A DNA stretch of 18,183 nt from Bacteroides sp. CAG:545. GTDB taxonomy: Bacteria > Bacteroidota > Bacteroidia > Bacteroidales > UBA932. Shown piece after piece: positions 1 to 6,853 of this stretch (positions are counted from its first letter, which is position 1; the number at the start of each line of letters is the position of its first letter). Below the pieces are notes generated by a model that saw nothing but the letters and a program-made list of their open reading frames with translations, did no database searches and was not told where the DNA came from. The DNA is taken from contig HF995990.1 of assembly GCA_000432515.1 (NCBI GenBank), positions 1 to 18,183 of the forward strand. The letters run 5' to 3'. The translations under genes were made by a program, and so were the position numbers.

Positions 1-81
1 AAAGCCAGGTTACCCACTTTTTCACATAACCTGCATTTGGACATTCACTCTATCTCATTAACATTCAGCGATATACACCAA

Positions 82-104
82 AAACCGACATGCAGGTTGT
101 TCGA
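82..104 (+). repeat. 23-bp direct repeat, copy 1 (partner at 2129-2151)
   Basis: The 23 bases ending GCAGGTTGTTCGA are identical to those at 2129-2151. Weaker similarity continues on both sides (ATTCAGC upstream, CATTCCTC/GTGACAC-type sequence downstream), so both are probably parts of a degenerate ~90-bp repeat. Confidence 0.7.
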
Positions 105-205
105 CTCAATCCAATTCTGTGTTGCATCATTCCTCGTGACACACCGCATTTTTTTTGTGAGCACCTCTGATATTCCTGATAATCGTTGTCTCACAGAATG
201 TGGTT

Positions 206-310
206 TTATCCGTGAAAACCCGCCTTCTTCCGGACAAGTTGTTGATTTTGAACAACTTATCCGTAAAACCCCACCTATTTACGGACAAACTTGGCATTTT
301 GAGTCAACTT
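206..310. repeat. Two-copy ~51-bp imperfect tandem repeat with nested hairpins
   Basis: The unit beginning TTATCCGT at 206 recurs at 257; over the first 36 positions about 28 match, and the tails (GGACAA...TTTTGA...CAACTT) also align. It contains perfect inverted repeats: AAGTTGTT (236-243) with AACAACTT (251-258), and TCCGTAAA (260-267) with TTTACGGA (278-285). Function unknown. Confidence 0.6.
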
Positions 311-427
311 TTTACAGTAATAGGTTCATGGTGGCGAGCAGGACAGCCTCGCACCGCAAAAAGCTAAACAGCCATGCGGACTCGACTAAGTTAGTGAAGC
401 CGAGCAGACGCATTGCCCGCTTATCTT

Positions 428-559
428 AATCCCCCTAAATATGTTTTCATTGGGACTTGTCCCAAACCCTGACACTCCGTGCGGCCTTTGCGTCCTCCAC
501 GTATTTGCTGCCGCAAATACACGGACCCGGCCGGTCGTCTGATGACGACTTGTTAATCC
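428..559 (+). repeat. ~133-bp dispersed structured repeat, copy A
   Basis: Runs from AATCCCCCTAAATATG to GACTTGTTAATCC and matches 1851-1983 with roughly eight substitutions and one indel. It carries hairpins: GGGAC/GTCCC, an 8-bp stem GTATTTGC/GCAAATAC with a 4-base loop, and GTCGTC/GACGAC with loop TGAT. The loop differs between copies while the 8-bp stem is kept. Confidence 0.85.
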
Positions 560-693
560 CGCTACACGGACCTTGTCTCAATCCCCCTAACTCCCTTTTC
601 AAGGGGGCACATCAGACCTTCGTGCGCACCAGAGCGCATGGCCACCGCTTCGCTGTTCTCCTGCCCGGCATCTGATATGCCTCGTTAGACGGC

Positions 694-1638
694 CTATTTG
701 GTGCCGAGGAGGAGCAGGATAAGGCTCAAGAGCACAAACAGCAGGTCGAGCGCCTTGGAACGGAGATTTTTCTCGTGAAAGACGACGGCGCCGAAAACGA
801 AGGAAACGAGGACGCTGCTGCGCCTTATCATTGACACGACTGAAATCATCGCTCCTGGCAGTGTCAATGCATACAGGTATGCGAGATCAGCAGCGGTCAA
901 TGCAATGGAAATGAACGGGATAGTCCAGCTCCACACGAACGGGACATAATCAGGCTTTTTGCCGTCAGTGGCTTCTCTCAATGCATGTTTGCGTTCCGGT
1001 AACCATACGAAAATCATTATGATGCCCATTATGATGGCCTGATACAAGTTGTACCATCCCTGCACGAAAAGCCGGACGAGACCCGCGCCCGAAGATGCCA
1101 TAAGGTATTTGTCATAAAGTCCGCTGCATGCTCCGAGCACGGCAGATGCGATGAGCAGGATGACCCATACATTGGATTTGAAGTCAATGCCTTCTTTCTT
1201 TCCGCTTCTGCTGAGCAGCCAGAAGGAGAAAATCGCCGTACATACACCTGCCCACTGCAGCAGGTTGAGCCTTTCCCCGAATATCAGCATTGCACCGACA
1301 AGTGTCATTACCGGTCTGGTGGCGTTGACAGGTCCGACTATGGTAAGAGGCAGTTTCTTTATGGCGAAATAGCCGCAAATCCAGGATGACAATACGACGA
1401 ATGCCTTGATGATGACCAGTTTATGCTCGTGCCATCCTCCGTTTGGAATATGCAGACTGCTCTCCGGCGGGATTGTTCCGGTCATTGAGCCGATAATGGA
1501 CGGCAGGAAAAACAATGTGCAGATTACGGTGTTTATAAGCAGCACCGGTATCACGGCATTTCCCTGCAGGGATTTCTTCTTGAAAACATCATATAGCCCG
1601 AGCAATGCTGCTGAGACCAATGCATATGCAACCCACAT
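694..1638 (-). CDS. EamA/DMT-superfamily membrane transporter
   Basis: A 314-residue, very hydrophobic protein with about ten predicted membrane segments arranged as two similar halves, as in EamA-domain proteins of the drug/metabolite transporter superfamily. The N-terminus (ALVSAALLGLYDVFKKKSL) and the internal LTIVGPVNATRPVMTLVGAM segment are typical of the first EamA half; the second half ends ALDLLFVLLSLILLLLG. It should act in the inner membrane as a small-molecule exporter or exchanger; the substrate cannot be told. The ATG at 1638 is preceded by AAAGGAG about nine bases upstream, a strong Shine-Dalgarno for this phylum and good support for the start. It stands alone between two copies of a dispersed repeat, so it may be an acquired or mobile single-gene unit, but its composition does not look foreign by eye. 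Confidence 0.87.
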   Translation of the reverse strand: MWVAYALVSAALLGLYDVFKKKSLQGNAVIPVLLINTVICTLFFLPSIIGSMTGTIPPESSLHIPNGGWHEHKLVIIKAFVVLSSWICGYFAIKKLPLTIVGPVNATRPVMTLVGAMLIFGERLNLLQWAGVCTAIFSFWLLSRSGKKEGIDFKSNVWVILLIASAVLGACSGLYDKYLMASSGAGLVRLFVQGWYNLYQAIIMGIIMIFVWLPERKHALREATDGKKPDYVPFVWSWTIPFISIALTAADLAYLYALTLPGAMISVVSMIRRSSVLVSFVFGAVVFHEKNLRSKALDLLFVLLSLILLLLGTK

Positions 1639-1698
1639 TTCTGTATCTCCTTTCTATTTTTCCTCTGCGTTTTTCACGTTACGTGATTGATGAGCCCG

Positions 1699-1706
1699 CA
1701 AAAATA
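1699..1706 (-). promoter_or_regulatory. Candidate -7 element for the EamA gene
   Basis: On the minus strand this reads TATTTTTG, matching the Bacteroidota -7 consensus TAnnTTTG, about 60 bases before the start codon. I see no clear TTG -33 element at the usual distance, so the call is tentative. Confidence 0.4.
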
Positions 1707-1850
1707 GCAAAATTGTTTCTATTTCCGTTTTTGTTGTTTGTTTCCTGCATCTGTCAGATGGATGATATTCTTAAATGACGACCGCTTGTGGTGTTGCGCC
1801 AGCACGCAGGACGTTGGGGATGTCTGGCAGCTGCATAGCACGATAGTCTC

Positions 1851-1983
1851 AATCCCCCTAAATATGTTTTTAATGGGACTCAGTCCCAAACCCTGACGCT
1901 CCGCGTGGCCTTTGCGTCCTCCACGTATTTGCTGTCGCAAATACCCGGACCCGGCCGGTCGTCTGATGACGACTTGTTAATCC
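1851..1983 (+). repeat. ~133-bp dispersed structured repeat, copy B
   Basis: Direct-orientation partner of 428-559. The three internal hairpins persist: GGGACT/AGTCCC, GTATTTGC/GCAAATAC (loop TGTC instead of TGCC) and GTCGTC/GACGAC. The two copies bracket the EamA gene. Confidence 0.85.
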
Positions 1984-2046
1984 GAACAACCTGACTTCGG
2001 GTTGTAAGGTAAAAACGTTGATTACTAATGAGTTAGTGAATATGGT

Positions 2047-2086
2047 GAAAGCCAAGTTACCCGAAAAAGTGGGTAACCTGGCTTTC
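2047..2086. repeat. Long palindrome, 16-bp arms with one mismatch
   Basis: The arms GAAAGCCAAGTTACCC and GGGTAACCTGGCTTTC are separated by 8 bases. There is no T-tract on either side, so it is not a standard Rho-independent terminator. Bases 2063-2085 (loop plus right arm) recur in inverted orientation at 1-23, the very edge of the window. Confidence 0.75.
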
Positions 2087-2128
2087 GGCTGTTAGTGTAT
2101 GTTCCTGATATTCAGCCCTATGCCTGGG

Positions 2129-2151
2129 AAACCGACATGCAGGTTGTTCGA
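2129..2151 (+). repeat. 23-bp direct repeat, copy 2 (partner at 82-104)
   Basis: Identical over 23 bases to 82-104, with weaker flanking similarity. It lies about 100 bases before the lipoprotein promoter. Confidence 0.7.
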
Positions 2152-2246
2152 AAACGCCATTCCTCCTGACACTCAGGCCGCCAAATATTTGCATTTTGCA
2201 CCAAACAATCAAGAATGGAGTACAATTCCTCGCGCCACACAGTGTC

Positions 2247-2277
2247 TTGCACAAAAAAAATTAAATAATTATCTTTG
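2247..2277 (+). promoter_or_regulatory. Bacteroidota-type promoter of the lipoprotein-OmpA unit
   Basis: TTG at 2247-2249 and TATCTTTG at 2270-2277 (a full match to TAnnTTTG) are separated by 20 bases, the classical spacing for the primary sigma factor of Bacteroides. Transcription would begin near 2284, leaving a leader of about 44 bases before the ATG at 2328. Confidence 0.8.
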
Positions 2278-2327
2278 CGATTATTACGAGTAGACTAACT
2301 GTTATTCTCTAATAAAAACCTTTAGGT

Positions 2328-3176
2328 ATGAAAAAATTCTTTATCGCCCTTGCAGTCATCTCGGTACTTGCATCGGCCGTTTCGTGCGAATATGACGCAC
2401 CGAACATCAATTTCACCACCACCGTTACCAATGATTATTCAGAAGTCGTCCAGGCGATTGAGGATAATACATTGACCCTTGCCGAAAAGTTGAAGATCAT
2501 CAATGATGCACTCGACAATCAGACATTGACCATCACCCAGCAGGCGGACATCCTGAAGAAAGCCTATGAAAACGGGGTTATCAAATACGAGGAATTGTTC
2601 GAAAAGCTGCTTGACCGACTTGGGAAAATCAAAGAAAGCACCGAAGAAAAACTCGACGCCATCAAGGGGGCGCTCGAAACAGGAAACGATACCATGAAAA
2701 CCAAGCTTGACGCCATCAACAAAGCAATCAACAAGGGAATTGTGGACATCAATGCCAAACAAGACCTCATACTTACGGCATTGAACAGTATGTCTTCGTA
2801 TAAATTCACCAAAGATGAACTGTTGGAGGTCGGTGATGACTATCTGCTGGTCCACTCATTGTTCTGGAACAAGAATTTCGAAAATTATGAGGTCGTAAGG
2901 GCCCTTATGGATTTGATACCGATATCATTGCCTGCACGATATAAGTTCTGGTATCATCAAGCGTCAGGCAAATATCCATTTAGCGGAAGTGAGTCTACGA
3001 GTTTCTATGGACCGGCCATTACGGAAGGCGGAATTTTCAACTGCGTAAGAGGAGCAAGCGATTTGTTCCTTGCGATTGACCTCGAATGGAACAGCGGCGC
3101 TCCACGCTACAGGTCCGTCGGCGAGTACAACTGCTACCTGATAAAAATAAAAGCGGATATGCCTATTTCATCGTAG
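2328..3176 (+). CDS. Coiled-coil lipoprotein, C-terminus lost by a frameshift
   Basis: This reading frame encodes 282 residues. A short basic N-terminus and hydrophobic segment end at Cys20 (AVSC, followed by acidic residues), consistent with a lipoprotein signal peptide. Residues about 40-155 are heptad-like and Leu/Ile/Lys/Glu rich, with imperfect internal repeats (DNTLTLAEKLKIINDAL / DNQTLTITQQADILKKA and KLDAIKGALE / KLDAINKAIN), predicting a coiled coil. From about residue 165 onward there is a globular region (WNKNFENYEVVRALMDLIPI). The frame is interrupted near 3143-3152, where AAAAATAAAA lies; the minus-1 frame continues sensibly to 3391, so the ancestral protein was probably about 354 residues. 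I do not recognise the family. The gene precedes an OmpA-like gene in the same direction, suggesting an envelope partner. The break may be natural or a sequencing error. Confidence 0.72.
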   Translation: MKKFFIALAVISVLASAVSCEYDAPNINFTTTVTNDYSEVVQAIEDNTLTLAEKLKIINDALDNQTLTITQQADILKKAYENGVIKYEELFEKLLDRLGKIKESTEEKLDAIKGALETGNDTMKTKLDAINKAINKGIVDINAKQDLILTALNSMSSYKFTKDELLEVGDDYLLVHSLFWNKNFENYEVVRALMDLIPISLPARYKFWYHQASGKYPFSGSESTSFYGPAITEGGIFNCVRGASDLFLAIDLEWNSGAPRYRSVGEYNCYLIKIKADMPISS

Positions 3177-3391
3177 ATAAGGGAGATAAGACAGCCGGAA
3201 TCAAAGTCAAGCCGGAGTCAATGCCGAATAAAGACCTGTTTAATGATTATTCCAACGTAATCATATACGAGCATCGTTTCGAAGCCGAGAAAGGAAGAAC
3301 CGGCGTCTGGGGCTACAGAGGCCTGGCAAATGGCGCATATTCCTTTGAGAAAGTTAAAAGTGTAGACTTTATATTCGTGAAAGACGAGTAA
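3143..3391 (+). pseudogene. Detached 3' part of the coiled-coil lipoprotein gene
   Basis: Continuing the lipoprotein in the minus-1 frame from the A-rich run gives KNKSGYAYFIVDKGDKTAG and on to VKSVDFIFVKDE, a balanced globular sequence. One extra A in the AAAAA run at 3143-3147 would join both parts in frame. No start codon with credible initiation context serves this piece alone; the in-frame ATG at 3086 lies inside the upstream coding frame. The stop at 3389-3391 is 17 bases before the ATG of the OmpA-like gene, as expected for the true end of the gene. Confidence 0.7.
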
Positions 3392-3408
3392 CCGCTAAAC
3401 ACTTGATT

Positions 3409-4812
3409 ATGAAAAGATTATTAATATTGACATTGATAGCGATCCTGTTCGTGCCCCTCATTGATATCGGGGCTCAGGAGCGCGGTAGCGGGACTTATCG
3501 CACTTGCACCTGGAGTCTGTATGGAGAAGCCGGCGCCACGACGTCGCATGGTATCGGCATTTCGAATGTGAATGCTGCGCCCTGGACAAGCGTTTCCCCG
3601 GAAATCGGGGCGGGCGTGTCCTTCAACATACGCCCATGGATCCGGCTCGGCCTGAACTATGACTTTTCCAAATATGCCAGAGAATTGAGGTTCAACAAGT
3701 TGCAGCCATTGGATACTCCTGCCGGGGATGGCACCATTGACACTGACGGCACCCACACAGGAGACCTCTCGGGGGATTTCTCCGGAGAAATAATTCCGGA
3801 CATAGACGGTACGCCGGCAGGGGACAGGCTTCTTCTTGAGAAAACCGGCGGACTCGCATATACCAAGATGTGGACACATTACCATGCCACCGACCTTACG
3901 CTGGAGTTCAACGTGATGGAAATCTGGAAAAACCGGACGGACAAGCGTTTCAACCTCTACGCGGGAGCTGGTTTCGGCTGGCTCTTCGCCAAAGGCAACA
4001 CCTATAACATCGCCATGGGCAATGAGCGCTGGAAAGAAAAGTACAAGGAGACTACCGACATCTGGCTCAAGGCCGAAAACACCCGCCACAACTATAATAC
4101 AGGATATGTTCCAATGCTGGTTTCCGCGGAATTCGACGTAAGCCCTATCGTAACATTGGGATTACAAGGCAATTACAAACGGCTCCTCAAGTGCGAAAAT
4201 GCCCCGAAGGGAATCGGCACTGTGTCCATGGTCGTGAGGCTGAATCTTCTCGGCGGAAAGTCCGGATACAAGAGCAAGTCCCGCAGATTGCGTGAATCAG
4301 AGGATGCTTTGGCAGCCATGAGGGACATGAATGCGGCAATAAAGGAGGATTGTGAGGATTCAGTACATTCACTGAAAGATGATCTTGCAGACTCGGAGAA
4401 TGAAGTGGCCAAGCTGAAGTCCCAGTTGGAGGACCTCGAAAAGGAGAAAGAGGCACTCAAGTCGCAAGCGGAGGATAAGCCAAAGCGTGACACGCTCGAC
4501 ACCGGCTGCATCCTGTTCGACTTCGACAGCTGCAAGTTGCGCCCGAAGGCCAAGACTGAGCTCAATGATTTCGCAAATAGGCTCAAGTCAATGGAGGACT
4601 ATGACCTGGTGGTCATCGGCGAGGCTTCTGCAATAGGCGACAGCAGGTATAACCAGAGACTCAGTGAACTACGCATAGACAGTGTAATCAGTTATCTGAT
4701 CAAGAAGGGTATCGACTGCAGCCGCGCATATCGTCAGGCGCTTGGAGATTCCAGAAATGACAAGACGGAATCAGCCCAGCAAGCCACGATACTGGTTGTC
4801 TCTGATATGTAA
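3409..4812 (+). CDS. OmpA-family outer-membrane protein with coiled-coil linker
   Basis: 467 residues. An N-terminal signal peptide (MKRLLILTLIAILFVPL, cleavage near GAQ at 21-23) is followed by a region rich in aromatic, alternating sequence (about 30-285), typical of an outer-membrane beta barrel. A charged coiled-coil linker follows (about 289-360), then a C-terminal OmpA-like domain (about 366-467: GCILFDFDSCKLRPKAKTEL, then YNQRLSELRIDSVISYLIKK). Such proteins tie the outer membrane to peptidoglycan. The usual GHTDxxG loop reads GEASAIG, so the meso-DAP-binding Asp is Ser407, while the partner Arg422 is kept at the canonical 15-residue distance. I start at the ATG at 3409 rather than the TTG six bases earlier because MKRLL gives a clean signal peptide. 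It follows the lipoprotein gene by 17 bases and probably shares its promoter. Confidence 0.9.
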   Translation: MKRLLILTLIAILFVPLIDIGAQERGSGTYRTCTWSLYGEAGATTSHGIGISNVNAAPWTSVSPEIGAGVSFNIRPWIRLGLNYDFSKYARELRFNKLQPLDTPAGDGTIDTDGTHTGDLSGDFSGEIIPDIDGTPAGDRLLLEKTGGLAYTKMWTHYHATDLTLEFNVMEIWKNRTDKRFNLYAGAGFGWLFAKGNTYNIAMGNERWKEKYKETTDIWLKAENTRHNYNTGYVPMLVSAEFDVSPIVTLGLQGNYKRLLKCENAPKGIGTVSMVVRLNLLGGKSGYKSKSRRLRESEDALAAMRDMNAAIKEDCEDSVHSLKDDLADSENEVAKLKSQLEDLEKEKEALKSQAEDKPKRDTLDTGCILFDFDSCKLRPKAKTELNDFANRLKSMEDYDLVVIGEASAIGDSRYNQRLSELRIDSVISYLIKKGIDCSRAYRQALGDSRNDKTESAQQATILVVSDM

Positions 4813-4840
4813 GACGTTCCTGCTTTCAATGAAAAAGCAG

Positions 4841-4848
4841 TATATTTG
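4841..4848 (+). promoter_or_regulatory. Candidate -7 element before the acyltransferase remnant
   Basis: TATATTTG fits TAnnTTTG and lies 51 bases before the ATG at 4900. No good TTG is seen at the -33 position (TTC at 4817-4819 is the nearest), so strength is uncertain. It suggests the broken gene once had its own promoter. Confidence 0.45.
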
Positions 4849-4899
4849 TTCTGTAATTTCGTGAGGGTGTTCGCGAACGGCCTGGATTGACAGAAATAT

Positions 4900-5591
4900 A
4901 TGGAACAAAAGAGAAATTCGAATGTGGAAGTGCTGCGACTGGTCCTGATGCTGGCCATATTTGCCTGGCACATATTGGTGCACGGCTATGGATTCAAGGA
5001 TGTGGCACAGAGCGGAATGGCATTGACAGGCAATGGAGCGTGTATCATACTCGCTCCATTGTTTGCCCCCGCCACATATTGCTTCATGTTCATATCCGGA
5101 TATTACGGCATGAACTTTTCCGTGAAGAAAGGGCTCATTTCATCTGCACTTTCTTCTTCTGGCCTTTCTCGTCAGGAGGATTCTTTAAAGCCTGCTTCCC
5201 GATCAGCTCGATGAGATGGTGGTTCATGACTTATTACATGATCATATTCCTGCTTTCGCCGATACTGAACAGGGGATGCGAAAGTTTGGGCAAGAACGGC
5301 TTTCTGTTGATAATCAGCCTGTTGGTGCTATATCAGACCATATCATTCATCAGAATCGAACCGAGCGGCGGCTGCAATTTCCTGGGGCTGTTGACGATAT
5401 TCCTGATGGGCAGGTATTTCAGAATCCACAAAATCGAAATTGAACGTAAAAAGGTGTACGGAGTGCTGCTTTATGTGGCGGTAGTTGTCGTATGTCTCCT
5501 GACAGGCCACGCGGTAATCAGACTGTCAGAATGCATTCTGAGCAAAATCAATACACATAAATTCGAAGATTATAGTATATTTGTAAAATGA
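4900..5591 (+). pseudogene. Acyltransferase family 3 remnant, frameshifted and truncated
   Basis: The 5' part (4900 to about 5150) encodes RNSNVEVLRLVLMLAIFAWH, the first membrane helix of membrane acyltransferases (Acyl_transf_3, OafA/WecH type), with the typical R-x10-H pair at Arg13 and His24, then a second helix ending FMFISGYYGMNF. Around the TTCTTCTTCT run at 5151-5160 the sense moves to the minus-1 frame, which continues with membrane helices (WWFMTYYMIIFLLSPILN, FLLIISLLVLYQTISF, GLLTIFLMGRYFRI) to a stop at 5591. Even repaired, the protein is only about 230 residues, against roughly 330-380 for intact relatives, so the last helices are missing. The stop overlaps the next gene's ATG, as expected if a deletion fused the remnant to the porin gene. 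Intact relatives O-acylate surface sugars; this copy is probably inactive. Confidence 0.82.
5576..5583 (+). promoter_or_regulatory. Candidate -7 element immediately before the porin gene
   Basis: TATATTTG again, this time only 4 bases before the ATG at 5588. The normal start point would fall at or just inside the start codon, giving a nearly leaderless mRNA. No TTG is visible about 20 bases upstream, so this may be chance. Confidence 0.3.
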
Positions 5592-6853
5592 GGACAATAA
5601 TATTGACAATAATATCTGCATTGGCATTGACCCCGGCGATGTCGGCGGTATCAGCAGATATAGTGCAGAATGACAAGGACTCCACAGCCATAAAGAGATG
5701 GATTGACAATCTCGTGGAATCTGAAATGGATGAGTATCTGGCCAATATGCCGAACATCGAAGTCGGAAAAGGAGTTTCGTTCAGCCCGAAGGACAATTCA
5801 TTCAAGACCACGCTCCGCTTCATGATGCAGAATCTGGCCGGAGCCACCTTCGACGACAAGATGAAGGTCAATGATACGGACGGCCAGGTAAAGCGGCTCC
5901 GTCTGCGTTTAGACGGCTATATATTCTCCCCGAAATTCATCTATTCCATACAGTTGGGCTTCACAGGCAGTGATGCCAAGCCGACACCAAACGGCAAGAT
6001 GAACCTTATACTGGACGCCATAGCCTACTTCAAGCCGAACTCGTCATGGAACTTCGGATTCGGCCAGGCGAAAGTGAAGACAAACCGTGCCAGAATCAAC
6101 TCCTCCGGCTCGTTGCAGTTCTGCGACAGGAGCATTGTGAGCAGCGAATTCGGAACAGACAGGGACTTCGGATTCTTCGGAGAATACCACTACGGCGGCA
6201 TTGACAAATTCGCATTGTCCGCGTTGGCCTCGATAACGATGGGCGAAGGCCGGAACTGGGGCTCGACCGACAGCAAAGGGTTGGCGTACTCAGCGCGTTT
6301 GGAGGTGTTCCCGCTCGGCAGATTCCATGCAAAAGGCGAATATATCGAGGGTGACACATATTTTGAGGAAACGCCGAAACTGATGTTGGGCGGCGGCTAT
6401 TCGTACAACCATCACGCGATGATGTCCCGCGGCATGAGCGGCAGCATCCTCCCGGACACGAGGAACATAAATCTGTACTATGCAGATATGAGCTTGAAAT
6501 ACAGAGGTTTCGCGCTCAATGCGGACCTCATGGGACGTCACACCTCCTCGCCGGTTTTCGCGGGAAGCAAGCCTTTCGTCTATAACGGGGCCGGTGTCAA
6601 TGTTCAGGCAAGCTATCTCTTCGACAGGAAATGGGAGGTCGCGTTGAGGAATTCGTCAATGATTCCAGAAGGGGAGGTGAGGCCTTTTGCAGGATACAAA
6701 GTGTGGAACCAGAGTACATTAGGTGTGACCAGATATATTATAGGACATAGTCTGAAAGTGCAGCTGGACCTCTCGTTCAACAAGATGGTTGAGCCGGTTT
6801 CGCACGATTATGACCGTCTGGGAGTAAGGCTGCAGCTGGAACTCGGTCTGTAG
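5588..6853 (+). CDS. Porin O/P family outer-membrane protein (OprP-like)
   Basis: 421 residues with a signal peptide (ILTIISALALTPAMSAVSA, cleavage near residue 23). After a short polar segment, amphipathic beta strands fill the rest (RLRLRLDGYIFSPKFIYSIQL and similar). The segment FGFGQAKVKTNRARINSSGS followed by LQFCDRSIVSSEFGTDRDFG matches the recognisable GQ-K-x-R-x-SS-LQF-RS / GRDxG signature of the phosphate-selective porin O and P family. It should form a trimeric beta-barrel channel in the outer membrane; whether it prefers phosphate cannot be told from sequence. The ATG at 5588 overlaps the stop of the acyltransferase remnant (ATGA), so any leader of its own is very short. The protein ends QLELGL rather than with the usual terminal Phe or Trp, a mild oddity. 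Confidence 0.88.
   Translation: MRTIILTIISALALTPAMSAVSADIVQNDKDSTAIKRWIDNLVESEMDEYLANMPNIEVGKGVSFSPKDNSFKTTLRFMMQNLAGATFDDKMKVNDTDGQVKRLRLRLDGYIFSPKFIYSIQLGFTGSDAKPTPNGKMNLILDAIAYFKPNSSWNFGFGQAKVKTNRARINSSGSLQFCDRSIVSSEFGTDRDFGFFGEYHYGGIDKFALSALASITMGEGRNWGSTDSKGLAYSARLEVFPLGRFHAKGEYIEGDTYFEETPKLMLGGGYSYNHHAMMSRGMSGSILPDTRNINLYYADMSLKYRGFALNADLMGRHTSSPVFAGSKPFVYNGAGVNVQASYLFDRKWEVALRNSSMIPEGEVRPFAGYKVWNQSTLGVTRYIIGHSLKVQLDLSFNKMVEPVSHDYDRLGVRLQLELGL

Larger units (their letters stand above)
1..693. other. Non-coding, repeat-rich stretch left of the EamA gene
   Basis: I see no convincing gene here. Possible reading frames at 37-429 and 457-675 give low-complexity, unfamiliar peptides that run through repeated DNA. 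The stretch holds a 23-bp inverted match to the palindrome near 2063 (at 1-23), a 23-bp direct match to 2129-2151 (at 82-104), a two-copy ~51-bp tandem repeat (206-310), the left copy of a ~133-bp dispersed repeat (428-559) and a small hairpin (GGCAT/ATGCC arms near 668-682). It resembles the intergenic repeat clusters found in many Bacteroidales chromosomes. Confidence 0.6.
1707..2327. other. Non-coding, repeat-rich stretch between EamA and lipoprotein genes
   Basis: No believable gene. It contains copy B of the ~133-bp repeat (1851-1983), a small hairpin after it (ACAACC/GGTTGT near 1986-2002), the 40-bp palindrome (2047-2086), the second 23-bp repeat (2129-2151) and, at the right end, the promoter of the lipoprotein gene. 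Confidence 0.6.

Noticed and set aside
206..310. CRISPR array
   Set aside because: Only two diverged adjacent copies with no unique spacers and no cas genes nearby.
37..429. 130-residue open frame at the left edge
   Set aside because: It runs through tandem and dispersed repeats, has no recognisable domain and no good initiation context; likely chance.
457..675. 72-residue open frame
   Set aside because: Lies within repeat copy A and following non-coding sequence; no family resemblance.
2047..2086. Rho-independent terminator
   Set aside because: Good stem but no run of T after either arm, and no gene ends just before it.
2439..2855. 138-residue open frame antisense to the lipoprotein gene
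   Set aside because: It is the reverse reading of a repetitive coiled-coil region, which often leaves the antisense frame open.
3141..3153. Programmed -1 frameshift in the lipoprotein gene
   Set aside because: In-frame codons ATA AAA ATA AAA do not form a proper X XXY YYZ heptamer allowing both tRNAs to re-pair, and I see no downstream stem. A one-base loss is simpler.
3403..3408. TTG start for the OmpA-like protein
   Set aside because: The ATG at 3409 starts a cleaner signal peptide and TTG starts are uncommon.
4887..4899. Start of the acyltransferase 3' frame at 4887
   Set aside because: Before about 5150 that frame encodes unlikely peptide sequence; the true N-terminus is in the frame starting at 4900.
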